Origin: an uncultured Eubacteriales bacterium
GTDB taxonomy: Bacteria; Bacillota; Clostridia; Oscillospirales; Acutalibacteraceae
NCBI GenBank assembly: GCA_934552855.1
Contig: CAKTEU010000012.1
Span: 1-62,507 of the forward strand
Direction of reading: 5' to 3'
Length of the DNA: 62,507 bases
Below are positions 8,351-15,526 of this stretch, in pieces. The translations under genes and the position numbers were made by a program. How positions within the stretch are numbered: position 1 is the first letter of the stretch; every line of letters starts with the position of its first letter. The notes beneath the pieces are model-generated. The model was given only the letters and a program-made list of their open reading frames with translations, did no database searches and had not been told where the DNA came from.

Positions 8351-8378
8351 GGTGCTGCGTTAATGCAGTGCCTTTTTT
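8351..8378 (+). terminator. Rho-independent terminator after Rrf2
   Basis: GGTGCTGC pairs with GCAGTGCC (two G-U pairs) around a short loop and is followed by TTTTTTG. It separates the regulator from the sulfur operon. Confidence 0.75.
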
Positions 8379-8438
8379 GTTATAACCCGACATAAGTTTT
8401 TGCTATATCCAGAAACGCAGAAGCATACAAAAATCCTA

Positions 8439-8467
8439 TTGACAAGGTAGGTTAACAGTGATATAAT
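8439..8467 (+). promoter_or_regulatory. Consensus SigA promoter of the metY-cysK operon
   Basis: TTGACA (8439-8444) and TATAAT (8462-8467) with exactly 17 bp between. Both hexamers are perfect, so expression is probably set by a repressor or by the leader rather than by promoter strength. Confidence 0.92.
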
Positions 8468-8480
8468 CTCATCAACCTAC
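8447..8480 (+). promoter_or_regulatory. Inverted-repeat operator, candidate Rrf2 site
   Basis: GTAGGTT (8447-8453) and AACCTAC (8474-8480) form a perfect 7-bp inverted repeat with a 20-bp centre. The left arm lies in the promoter spacer and the right arm just past the -10, so a bound protein would block RNA polymerase. The neighbouring Rrf2 regulator is the obvious candidate; that link is inference. Confidence 0.6.
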
Positions 8481-8615
8481 AAGAAAGGTGGGTATAACAG
8501 ACGCAAAATAAATTTGAAAAACTCAATCGCTTCGATTTCAGGTTCGGACGAATGCAACGATGTTGACGCTTAAACATAATCCATGATCTGAAATTGAAAC
8601 GAGGAATGATATATA
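8475..8615 (+). promoter_or_regulatory. Structured 5' leader of the metY-cysK operon
   Basis: About 140 nt separate the promoter from the metY start. TTCGATTTCAG (8531-8541) can pair with CTGAAATTGAA (8588-8598) over 11 bp with one G-U, enclosing a small CAAC-gat-GTTG hairpin. The 3' strand of the stem ends just before the GAGGAATG Shine-Dalgarno. I do not recognise a T-box, SAM box or other known riboswitch consensus. Confidence 0.45.
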
Positions 8616-9899
8616 ATGAGTAAATATAAATTTGAAACAATACAGGTTCACGCAGGACAGGAAAAGCCCGACCCCGCAACAGACGCAAGAGCGGTTCCGA
8701 TTTATGCCACCACTTCCTATGTTTTTAAAGATTCCGCACAGGCTGCCGGAAGGTTCGGACTCACCGAAGGCGGAAACATCTATACTCGCCTCATGAACCC
8801 GACTTCTTCTGTTTTTGAAGAACGGATTGCGGCTCTTGAAGGCGGTGCGGCCGCGCTTGCAACCGCTTCGGGTTCAGCGGCAATCACATATGCCGTTCAG
8901 AACATTGCAAGGGCGGGAGATCACATTGTTTCCTCTGCCAACCTTTACGGCGGAACATATAACCTTTTTGCAAACACGCTTAAAGACCAGGGTCTTGACG
9001 TAACTTTTGTTGATCCTTCGGATATTGACGCTTTTGAAAAAGCAATCAAGGATAACACAAAGCTCCTTTATGCCGAAACGCTCGGCAATCCCAATTCGGA
9101 TGTAATCGACATTGAAGCGATTGCCGCCGTTGCCCATAAGCACGGTATACCGCTTATTGTTGACAACACATTTGCAACCCCGTTTTTGCTCCGTCCGATT
9201 GAGCACGGCGCAGACATTGTTGTTCATTCGGCAACAAAATTCATCGGCGGTCACGGCACTGTAATGGGCGGCGTTGTTGTTGACAGCGGAAAGTTTGACT
9301 GGGCGCAAAACGATAAGTTCCCCGGAATCACCGAACCGAACCCTTCATATCACGGCGTTGTTTTTTCAAAGGCCTGCGGTAATCTTGCCTATATTCTCAA
9401 GCTTCGTACAACGCTCATGAGGGACCAGGGCGCAACAATTTCTCCCTTCAACTCGTTTTTGCTTCTTCAGGGACTTGAAACGCTTTCGCTGCGTGTTGAA
9501 CGCCACGTTGAAAATGCGCTTAAGGTTGTTGAATTTCTTAAAAATCATCCGCAGGTTGAAAAGGTCAATCATCCTTCGCTTGCGACGGGAAAAGAAAAGG
9601 AGCTTTATGACAAGTACTTTCCGAACGGCGGCGGTTCAATTTTTACCTTTGAAATCAAAGGCGATGCCGAAAAAGCGAAAAAGTTCACCGAAAGCCTTGA
9701 ACTTTTTTCGCTGCTTGCAAACGTTGCAGACGTTAAAAGCCTTGTTATTCACCCGGCTTCAACAACACATTCTCAGCTTTCGGAAAAAGAGCTTCTTGCC
9801 GGGGGAATAAAGCCGAACACCGTTCGCCTTTCAATCGGAACGGAACACATTGACGATATTATCGCAGACCTTGAACACGGTTTTGAGGCAGTTAAATAA
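8616..9899 (+). CDS. metY: O-acetylhomoserine sulfhydrylase-like enzyme (OAH aminocarboxypropyltransferase)
   Basis: This 427-residue cytoplasmic PLP enzyme of the Cys/Met metabolism family makes homocysteine from O-acetyl-L-homoserine and sulfide, or a related thiol transfer. It is longer than cystathionine lyases and synthases (about 380), as expected for MetY. Family marks are FETIQVHAGQEKPDPATDAR at the N terminus, YTRLMNPT, the PLP lysine in VVHSATKFIGGHGT, and the C-terminal SIGTEHIDDII. A GAGGAATG Shine-Dalgarno precedes the ATG. cysK follows after 12 bases, so one operon supplies both cysteine and homocysteine from sulfide. Expression is probably governed by the dyad and leader upstream. 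Confidence 0.93.
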   Translation: MSKYKFETIQVHAGQEKPDPATDARAVPIYATTSYVFKDSAQAAGRFGLTEGGNIYTRLMNPTSSVFEERIAALEGGAAALATASGSAAITYAVQNIARAGDHIVSSANLYGGTYNLFANTLKDQGLDVTFVDPSDIDAFEKAIKDNTKLLYAETLGNPNSDVIDIEAIAAVAHKHGIPLIVDNTFATPFLLRPIEHGADIVVHSATKFIGGHGTVMGGVVVDSGKFDWAQNDKFPGITEPNPSYHGVVFSKACGNLAYILKLRTTLMRDQGATISPFNSFLLLQGLETLSLRVERHVENALKVVEFLKNHPQVEKVNHPSLATGKEKELYDKYFPNGGGSIFTFEIKGDAEKAKKFTESLELFSLLANVADVKSLVIHPASTTHSQLSEKELLAGGIKPNTVRLSIGTEHIDDIIADLEHGFEAVK

Positions 9900-9911
9900 G
9901 GAGTGTTAATC

Positions 9912-10847
9912 ATGTCGGAAAAAATATATAAATCAGCGTCGGAACTCATCGGAAAAACTCCGCTTTTGGAGCTTACGAACATTGAAAAAAACGAAAACCT
10001 TGAAGCAAGACTTCTTGCAAAGCTTGAATATTTCAACCCCGCAGGTTCGGTCAAAGACCGTATTGCAAAAGCAATGATTGAGGATGCGGAGGAAAAAGAA
10101 CTTTTGAAGGAAGGTTCGGTAATTGTTGAACCGACAAGCGGAAACACAGGCATAGGTCTTGCCGCCGTTGCCACCGCAAAGGGATATGAAATCATAATTG
10201 TTATGCCCGAAACCATGTCGGTTGAAAGAAGAAAGCTTATGAAGGCCTATGGTGCAAAGCTTGTTCTTACCGAAGGCTCAAAAGGAATGAAAGGCGCAAT
10301 TGCAAAAGCGCAGGAAATTGCCGATAGTACCCCGAACAGCTTTATTCCCGGCCAGTTTGTCAATCCGGCAAATCCTCAGGCACACAAAAAAACCACGGGT
10401 CCCGAAATTTGGGAGGATACCGACGGAAAGGTTGACATTTTTGTTGCGGGAGTCGGCACGGGCGGAACCGTAACCGGAGTTGGTGAATATCTCAAAGAAC
10501 AAAACCCGAACGTAAAAGTTGTTGCCGTTGAACCGGCCTCATCCGCTGTTCTTTCAACGGGTGTTGCGGGCGCACATAAAATTCAGGGAATCGGCGCAGG
10601 CTTTGTTCCGGACGTTCTCAACACAAAGGTTTATGATGAAATTATCCCGGTCAGCAATGAGGATGCATTTGTGTTCGGAAAACGCATCGGAAAAGAGGAA
10701 GGGGTGCTTGTCGGAATTTCGTCGGGTGCCGCAGTTGCTGCAGCGGTAAGCCTTGCAAAACGGCCGGAAAACAAGGGAAAAACAATTGTTGCTCTTCTTC
10801 CGGACACGGGAGACAGATATCTTTCAACCGCACTTTTTGATGAGTAA
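9912..10847 (+). CDS. cysK: Cysteine synthase (O-acetylserine sulfhydrylase)
   Basis: This 311-residue PLP enzyme condenses O-acetylserine with sulfide to give cysteine. The PLP lysine is in NPAGSVKDRIAKAM, the substrate loop is PTSGNTGIGLA, and the phosphate-binding loop GVGTGGTVTGVGEYL is intact; the C terminus has GISSGAAVAAA. Length fits CysK/CysM. I start at 9912 because AAGGAG lies eight bases upstream; a GTG at 9903 overlaps that Shine-Dalgarno. It closes the two-gene sulfur operon and is followed by a strong terminator. Confidence 0.95.
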   Translation: MSEKIYKSASELIGKTPLLELTNIEKNENLEARLLAKLEYFNPAGSVKDRIAKAMIEDAEEKELLKEGSVIVEPTSGNTGIGLAAVATAKGYEIIIVMPETMSVERRKLMKAYGAKLVLTEGSKGMKGAIAKAQEIADSTPNSFIPGQFVNPANPQAHKKTTGPEIWEDTDGKVDIFVAGVGTGGTVTGVGEYLKEQNPNVKVVAVEPASSAVLSTGVAGAHKIQGIGAGFVPDVLNTKVYDEIIPVSNEDAFVFGKRIGKEEGVLVGISSGAAVAAAVSLAKRPENKGKTIVALLPDTGDRYLSTALFDE

Positions 10848-10880
10848 TTTAAACATTTTCATGCTTTTTGTTTGACATAC

Positions 10881-10919
10881 AAAAAATTGCCGTAATCGAT
10901 TTGATTGCGGCAATTTTTA
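10881..10919. terminator. Bidirectional terminator between cysK and the esterase
   Basis: AAAAATTGCCGTAATC pairs with GATTGCGGCAATTTTT around a short loop. A tracts and T tracts on both sides let it act for both converging genes. Confidence 0.88.
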
Positions 10920-10944
10920 TCGGGTAAAAATGTTTTGATGTGCG

Positions 10945-11937
10945 TCAGATAACGGCAATGAGGCTCAAAAGCCTTTTGATGAAAATGATAAGACGCTGAA
11001 TAATGTTGATTGAAGCGCCGTCCTGTTCGTTGTCAAGACTTTGCTGTGAAAGCCACGAAATTACGCCGTTGGGGAACGAGAGATTAACGGTGTTTCCGTT
11101 TGCGTCAACGGTTTCGCTTGCATAATAAACTTCGCCGCTTTTCATGAACATATCATATGTTACGGCATCCCATGTGTTGTGAACATCGCCGGAATTTTCA
11201 ACGCCTTCGGCGTGATAAAAGGTTGAAAAAGTTGTGAAGCGTGACCTTTCGGGATATTTTGCGTGCTTTGAAAAATATCTCCAGTTGGGCTTTACAACCG
11301 TGTTGTAATCAAGAGAAACATAGTTATCGTTCTTGTTGACAAAAAGCCAAACGGGCATATTTCCCATTGCGTCAAGTTCGCTGTTTGTGGGGATATACAC
11401 CGGAGACATCGGGAAAGCGGCGGCAAAGAAGTCCGGATAGCTGCTTGCCATGAGAATTGTCATTTTTCCGCCCATGGAATAACCGCCGACATAAATGCGG
11501 GAAGTATCGATTGAATCCTTATGCTTTGAAATGAAAGCGTCAATCGTTTTTTTGAGCGGAAGCTTCCTTTCAACGCCCCAGGCAACGGGAGCGACCTTTG
11601 TTGGACAGCGGGGGAGCAGAAGGTATGCGCCTTCGGTACCCTTAAAGCGTTTTTGATATTCTTCGCTTGACCAGTTATAGATGCAGCTGTTTCTGACCTG
11701 ATGGCCGGGATAATCACCCGAAGAATTGCCATGGAGCCAAACAACAAGAGGATATTTTGTTTTGTCGTTATTGCCCTTTTTCGGCGAATAAAAAACGTAA
11801 TCAAGGCTTGATTTTCCGCTTTCAAACTGACTGACCATTGCGTCCATTCCGTCGTTTATGCTGACGGCAAAGCCGGAAAAGCAAAGGCACACAAAAAGCG
11901 AAAAAACAGTCAAAAGAAATATTGTAATCTTTTTCAT
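10945..11937 (-). CDS. Secreted alpha/beta-hydrolase (esterase or peptidase-like)
   Basis: This 330-residue protein begins with a clear signal peptide (MKK, then a hydrophobic run to about residue 24 ending FSGFA). The mature part is an alpha/beta-hydrolase: oxyanion region PLVVWLHGNSSGD, nucleophile elbow GGYSMGG with the catalytic serine, and probable acid and histidine further on (FVNKNDNY and STFYHAEG). It resembles the predicted-peptidase/feruloyl-esterase (LpqC, DLH-like) group. The last 20 residues (IFIKRLLSLIAVI) are hydrophobic and could anchor it to the membrane, which is unusual. The substrate cannot be inferred. It is monocistronic, with its own promoter and AAAGGAG Shine-Dalgarno. 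Confidence 0.8.
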   Translation of the reverse strand: MKKITIFLLTVFSLFVCLCFSGFAVSINDGMDAMVSQFESGKSSLDYVFYSPKKGNNDKTKYPLVVWLHGNSSGDYPGHQVRNSCIYNWSSEEYQKRFKGTEGAYLLLPRCPTKVAPVAWGVERKLPLKKTIDAFISKHKDSIDTSRIYVGGYSMGGKMTILMASSYPDFFAAAFPMSPVYIPTNSELDAMGNMPVWLFVNKNDNYVSLDYNTVVKPNWRYFSKHAKYPERSRFTTFSTFYHAEGVENSGDVHNTWDAVTYDMFMKSGEVYYASETVDANGNTVNLSFPNGVISWLSQQSLDNEQDGASINIIQRLIIFIKRLLSLIAVI

Positions 11938-11971
11938 GACAGATCTCCTTTTATGAACAATGTATGAACTG

Positions 11972-12000
11972 ATTGTACATCATAATCATCCTGTTGTCAA
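11972..12000 (-). promoter_or_regulatory. SigA-type promoter of the esterase gene
   Basis: On the minus strand TTGACA (11995-12000), 17-bp spacer, TACAAT (11972-11977). Confidence 0.85.
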
Positions 12001-12052
12001 TACTGTTAAAATCGTCATACTGCACAAATCGTAATATTGTGTTTTTTTATTC

Positions 12053-12081
12053 TTGACCTTGAGGATATTATATTGTATTAT
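12053..12081 (+). promoter_or_regulatory. SigA-type promoter of the propeller-like gene
   Basis: TTGACC (12053-12058), 17-bp spacer, TATTAT (12076-12081), about 50 bases before the start codon. Confidence 0.78.
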
Positions 12082-12130
12082 ATAAAAAGATAATTGTCTT
12101 TTTATTTGAAAACTGAAAGGGTCAACATAT

Positions 12131-12805
12131 ATGGAAAATGTTTATTCGGGAGAGATTCTTAATATTACACCGTTCAAAAAAGGTTTTGTTTTTGCCGCAA
12201 AAGGCCAGTCCGCCGACGGAAAGCTTGTTGCAAATTTTTACGGCTATGACGCAGTGAACGACAAGTTCACTCACATTAAAAAGAGCGTTTTTCTCAAAGT
12301 TAAGTTCGGCTTTGAATATGAAGAGATTGCAACTCAGCTCGGCGACTATGTTTCATGCGATGTCGGCGTTCTCAACGACAATAAAATCATGGCCGTTTTT
12401 CCTAACGGAGAATACAATATTTTTAACACCGACGGAACGGTCAACGTTTCTTCGCTTTTGACTTATCACGGTTCGCCGGTGTGTGACATTGCCGTTGACG
12501 GTTCATACGTTTGGTGTGCCGTTCCGGGCGAAAATGCGGTTATAAAATATTCTCCCCGTGAGGGAAGAATACTGCTTCGTGTTGGAGGGGGCGAAACAAC
12601 CGCCTTTGAGCGTCCGTGTTCGGTAACGCTCATCGGAAGCACGCTTTACATTTGCAACCAGGCTTCAAAAAAAATCAGAACGCTCAATATTACAACAAAT
12701 TCGGTAAGAGATTATCGTGTGTTTAACGAAAAAGTTTATAAATATATCAACATTGCTTCAAGAGAATTTGTCTGGCTTCAGTCCGGACTCTATCTTCTTG
12801 ATTAA
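12131..12805 (+). CDS. Unknown protein with beta-propeller-like repeats
   Basis: This 224-residue protein is not assigned to a family. It has no signal peptide or membrane segment. The sequence alternates short beta strands with GxYxx/NxD turns in about 40-residue units (for example KLVANFYGYDAVNDKF, GSYVWCAVPGENAVIKYS and GSTLYICNQASKKIRTLN), which recalls NHL or SMP-30-like propeller blades; 224 residues would allow only four to five blades. Its own promoter, an AAAGGG Shine-Dalgarno and a terminator make it a single-gene unit. No partner is suggested by its neighbours. Confidence 0.6.
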   Translation: MENVYSGEILNITPFKKGFVFAAKGQSADGKLVANFYGYDAVNDKFTHIKKSVFLKVKFGFEYEEIATQLGDYVSCDVGVLNDNKIMAVFPNGEYNIFNTDGTVNVSSLLTYHGSPVCDIAVDGSYVWCAVPGENAVIKYSPREGRILLRVGGGETTAFERPCSVTLIGSTLYICNQASKKIRTLNITTNSVRDYRVFNEKVYKYINIASREFVWLQSGLYLLD

Positions 12806-12822
12806 AACTTACTCAAAAGCAA

Positions 12823-12867
12823 AGAGACTGTCGCAGCTTATGTTTTGCGGCAGCCCTTGTTTTTTTG
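12823..12867 (+). terminator. Rho-independent terminator
   Basis: CTGTCGCA pairs with TGCGGCAG (one G-U) around a short loop and is followed by CCTTG and T7. It ends the propeller-like gene and faces the convergent reductase gene. Confidence 0.8.
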
Positions 12868-12870
12868 TTG

Positions 12871-14001
12871 TTATTTTTCAAGCTTCTTTGTGAAATCGGC
12901 CATTGCTTCGGAAATTTTTATGCTTTGCGGACAAACTTTTTCGCAGCTTCGGCAGCCGATGCAGGCCGAAGGCTGTTTTTCCTTGGGGTAATGCGCAAAA
13001 AACATCGGTGCAATGAAGCCGCCGCCCGTAAAGCAATGCTCGTTATAAAGCTCAAGCAACATGGGAATATCAAGTCCCTTTGGGCAATGGCTGACGCAGT
13101 AATGGCAGCCCGTGCAGGGGAGCGTGATTTTTTTGAGCATATCATCGGCAACGGAAAGAATAAATTCGGTTTCGTCCTTTTCAAGCGGCTTTGCGTTTTC
13201 AAAAATCTTCAAGTTATCTTCAAGCTGTTCTTTTGTGCTCATTCCGGAAAGAATTGTTGTAACCTGAGGGAACGAAAGCAAAAATCTAAACGCCGCCGAA
13301 ACGGGAGACATGCCAAGTTTTTCTTTGATTTTTTCGTCGTTTCCGTCTTTCAATGCGGCAAGTTTTCCGCCTCTGAGCGGCTCCATTACCCAAACGGGAA
13401 TGTTATATTTTTTAAACAGCTCAAGCTTTGCTTTTGCGTCCTGAAAAGTGTAATCAATGTAATTAAGTTGAATTTGGCAAAATTCCATGTCGCTTCCGTA
13501 TTTTTCGAGGAAGCGTGTCATGGTATTGATATTTCCGTGAACCGAAAAGCCGAGATGGCGGATTCTTCCGTTTTCCTTTTGCTTTTTGAGATAGGCAAAA
13601 ATCCCGTGGCTTTCGTCAAAATATGCGTCAATGTTCATTTCGCATACGTTGTGAAAAAGATAAAAATCAAAATAGCCCGTTCGGCATTTTTCAAGCTGTT
13701 TTTCAAAAATGCTTTCAACCTTGTCAATGTTTGCAAGGTCATAGCCGGGAAACTTTGTTGCAAGATAAAAACTTTCCCTCGGGTATTTTTCAAGCAGCTT
13801 GCCCATAACAAGTTCGCTGTGTTCACCGTGGTATCCCCAGGCGGTGTCAAAATAATTTATTCCGCCTTTGATCGCTTCGTCAACCATTACGGCAGCTTTT
13901 TCTTCGTCGATTTTGGAATCGTCCTTATCAATAACGGGAAGGCGCATTGAGCCAAAACCGAGCGCAGAAATTTTTTTGTCTTTAAATTTTCTGTAGATTA
14001 T
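12871..14001 (-). CDS. Aldo/keto reductase with C-terminal ferredoxin domain
   Basis: This protein (376 residues if it starts at 14001) has an aldo/keto reductase TIM barrel (about residues 1-270, with NYFDTAWGYHGEHSE, the LVMGKLL helix and WVMEPLRGGKLA) fused to a ferredoxin-like tail with two 4Fe-4S motifs, CTGCHYCVSHCPKG and CIGCRSCEKVCPQS. Such fusions are common in anaerobes and probably couple NAD(P)H to iron-sulfur electron transfer; substrates are unknown. The first in-frame ATG (13947) would cut away the first strand, although the frame upstream still reads YRKFKDKKISALGFGS as in relatives. No ATG, GTG or TTG lies between there and a TGA at 14007, so the start is probably ATA at 14001. 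It follows the ECF gene by 45 bases. Confidence 0.82.
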   Translation of the reverse strand: MIYRKFKDKKISALGFGSMRLPVIDKDDSKIDEEKAAVMVDEAIKGGINYFDTAWGYHGEHSELVMGKLLEKYPRESFYLATKFPGYDLANIDKVESIFEKQLEKCRTGYFDFYLFHNVCEMNIDAYFDESHGIFAYLKKQKENGRIRHLGFSVHGNINTMTRFLEKYGSDMEFCQIQLNYIDYTFQDAKAKLELFKKYNIPVWVMEPLRGGKLAALKDGNDEKIKEKLGMSPVSAAFRFLLSFPQVTTILSGMSTKEQLEDNLKIFENAKPLEKDETEFILSVADDMLKKITLPCTGCHYCVSHCPKGLDIPMLLELYNEHCFTGGGFIAPMFFAHYPKEKQPSACIGCRSCEKVCPQSIKISEAMADFTKKLEK

Positions 14002-14046
14002 AGCTCACATACCCTTTCTTTAAAAACGTGTTTTGATGAAAGATTT

Positions 14047-14613
14047 TTACTTTTCTTCGCCGAACTTGTTTTTTACAAAGTAAATCAAAAGCGGAAGAAT
14101 TGCCCATTGGAGAATAATTCCGGGAAGCCCGGTGAGAATGCTTGTATAAATTGAAGAAAGAGTGACAGGCGTGCTTGAGGCAAAAAGAACAATTGCAACC
14201 GTTACAATCGCACGGGCCGCTCTTCCGATAAGCTGAACGGAAAGAAGCTTTAAAAACGACGGCATTTTTGTGTTGCGCATAAGACCGGCAAAAAGTCCGT
14301 AAGCGGAAATTTCGGCAATCATCAGCGGAAGCATTACGACGGTCGGCATTCCGGAAAGAATAAAACTCAAAACCGGGGCAAGTGCGCCGGCAACAAGACC
14401 CGCATACGGTCCTGCGATAAAGCCGACAATCATAATCGGAAGATGCATCGGCAAAAATGAAGCACCCACCGTTGTTCCGAGATTTGAAACCGCACCGACA
14501 AGGTGAAAAAGCTGCGGAAGCGCAACGGCAGAAGCAAGAGCCGCAAAAAGCGCAGCGGTTTGAGCCTTGAAGGAAAGGCGGGGAAGAATTTTTGTTTTAA
14601 CGTTTGTTTGCAT
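14047..14613 (-). CDS. ECF transporter S component (substrate-binding membrane subunit)
   Basis: This 188-residue protein is very hydrophobic, with about five or six membrane segments (starting near residues 15, 50, 75, 110 and 160). It has the PMHLPIMIVGFIAGPYAG block seen in one class of energy-coupling-factor S components. These subunits bind a vitamin or metabolite and share EcfA/EcfA'/EcfT modules encoded elsewhere; none is in this window. The substrate is not readable; pantothenate or another vitamin is possible. An AAAGGAGCG Shine-Dalgarno precedes the ATG. Its leader starts at a SigA promoter and folds into a closed 57-nt structure, which hints at control by its own substrate. It is followed at 45 bases by the aldo/keto reductase. 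Confidence 0.82.
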   Translation of the reverse strand: MQTNVKTKILPRLSFKAQTAALFAALASAVALPQLFHLVGAVSNLGTTVGASFLPMHLPIMIVGFIAGPYAGLVAGALAPVLSFILSGMPTVVMLPLMIAEISAYGLFAGLMRNTKMPSFLKLLSVQLIGRAARAIVTVAIVLFASSTPVTLSSIYTSILTGLPGIILQWAILPLLIYFVKNKFGEEK

Positions 14614-14642
14614 AAAAATCGCTCCTTTGTAAGGGTTTTTCT

Positions 14643-14699
14643 GTTCCGGACGAAAGAGCGTATCCGAGCGGGATTTTCGGCTTTTTCAGCGGCCGGAAC
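14643..14699 (-). promoter_or_regulatory. Structured leader of the ECF gene, candidate riboswitch
   Basis: On the minus strand GTTCCGG (14699-14693) pairs perfectly with CCGGAAC (14649-14643), enclosing 43 nt that contain a CCGA...TCGG hairpin and an unpaired GAAAAAGCC stretch. The RNA would start almost at its first base. AACCCTT, which can pair with the AAAGGAG Shine-Dalgarno, lies between this element and the start codon. I cannot match it to the THF, preQ1, TPP, FMN or cobalamin consensus. Confidence 0.45.
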
Positions 14700-14707
14700 C
14701 ATTAAAT

Positions 14708-14736
14708 ATTTAACTATAAAACGGTTAAGATGTCAA
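14708..14736 (-). promoter_or_regulatory. SigA-type promoter of the ECF gene
   Basis: On the minus strand TTGACA (14731-14736), 17-bp spacer, TTAAAT (14708-14713). The transcript would begin near 14701, at the foot of the candidate riboswitch stem. Confidence 0.65.
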
Positions 14737-14798
14737 TATCCTCAGGGCATTCAAAATGTTAATAAAATATTTTAAATTATAAAGTTAACTGTTTATAT

Positions 14799-14827
14799 TT
14801 GACAAAGTGTTTTTTATGTGTTAACAT
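14799..14827 (+). promoter_or_regulatory. SigA-type promoter of the 15.0 kb gene
   Basis: TTGACA (14799-14804), 17-bp spacer ending TGTGT, TAACAT (14822-14827). The transcript would begin near 14833, exactly where the leader motif starts. Confidence 0.75.
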
Positions 14828-14831
14828 ATTA

Positions 14832-14991
14832 AGTAACCGACGATTAACTGATGTGGACAAATATCGACGCTGCGTTTTCCGTTATATCACGCATCCCGGG
14901 CAATACGTTCGGTATTACCGTTGATGTTTTGTGTAACATGAGGAAAATTTTCTTCGTTAATATTTGCAGTTTCAATTAATCAGCGGCCGAC
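14832..14991 (+). promoter_or_regulatory. Long structured 5' leader, motif copy A
   Basis: The leader begins AGTAACCGACGATTAAC and ends with CAATTAATCAGCGG. GATTAA and CCG at the start pair with TTAATC and CGG at the end across a 2x2 internal loop, closing a domain of about 150 nt. Inside are hairpins such as AATAC-gttcg-GTATT and ATGTT...AACAT. The same opening and closing sequences occur upstream of rpoD (50324-50407). Function unknown. Confidence 0.45.
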
Positions 14992-15031
14992 AGAGCAATA
15001 GTTGTAATTAATTTCAAAGGAGGAAATCACC

Positions 15032-15469
15032 GTGCAAAGACTCATTGCTATCATCTTGTTCATTATTTCATTTTTTGTTCCCGGCGATATGTCAAAAGCC
15101 AACGTTTATCCCAACGAAAAAATCACCGAGAACGCAACAAAAGCAGAATTTGTTTTTGAAAACAAAACAGGAAATCGCCTTGAAATCAACGTTACCGTTG
15201 ATTCAATCGAAAGAAAATCTTTCGGTTCCGATGATTGGAGAGAAATTCCTTTCCAGCAGGCTGTAAACGAAAGCATTGCAAAGTACAAGCTTTATCCGAA
15301 TGAAAAGATTACTCTTCATGTCAACTTCATCGATCCGAAAACCGGCGAAGACGTTCCCCTCATTTCGGGCGATTACCGTATAACCGTAACATATAAGATG
15401 AGCGGTTATACCGACAACGAAACCATGACAAAAACATTTGACTTTAATGTTGAATCACAGGTTTGGTAA
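15032..15469 (+). CDS. Small secreted Ig-like protein
   Basis: This 145-residue protein starts with a signal peptide (MQRLIAIILFIISFFVPG). The rest is beta-rich and reads like a single bacterial Ig-like domain of the kind that contains an FENKTGNRLEIN strand, a DDWREIPF turn and the near-C-terminal GDYRITVTYKM. That pattern is familiar from small Firmicute envelope proteins; I would place it near the Big_14-type group without certainty. The start is GTG at 15032 behind AAAGGAGG. It is a single-gene unit with a 200-nt structured leader, unusual for so small a gene. Role unknown. Confidence 0.6.
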   Translation: MQRLIAIILFIISFFVPGDMSKANVYPNEKITENATKAEFVFENKTGNRLEINVTVDSIERKSFGSDDWREIPFQQAVNESIAKYKLYPNEKITLHVNFIDPKTGEDVPLISGDYRITVTYKMSGYTDNETMTKTFDFNVESQVW

Positions 15470-15488
15470 GTTTTTTTAAAACATAATG

Positions 15489-15523
15489 AAGCAAGCCGGC
15501 AATTTTTGCCGGCTTGCTGTTTT
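15489..15523. terminator. Bidirectional terminator
   Basis: AGCAAGCCGGCAA pairs with TTGCCGGCTTGCT around a very short loop, followed by GTTTTGT on the plus strand. It serves both the secreted protein gene and rpiB. Confidence 0.85.
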
Positions 15524-15526
15524 GTA

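Noticed and set aside
8475..8615. T-box or S-box (SAM) leader in front of metY
   Set aside because: No T-box sequence and none of the S-box core blocks can be found; only an unassigned stem remains.
12865..13950. A 361-residue plus-strand frame opposite the aldo/keto reductase
   Set aside because: It mirrors a real minus-strand gene with two 4Fe-4S motifs; composition (Phe, Cys, Lys, Val rich) is that of an antisense shadow.
14005..14010. Selenocysteine (TGA recoding) in the aldo/keto reductase
   Set aside because: TGA follows ATG at once, no SECIS-like hairpin follows, and family N termini have no Cys there; an ATA start is simpler.
14643..14699. THF riboswitch in front of the ECF S component
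   Set aside because: The size and closing stem are roughly compatible, but the conserved THF core sequences are not present.
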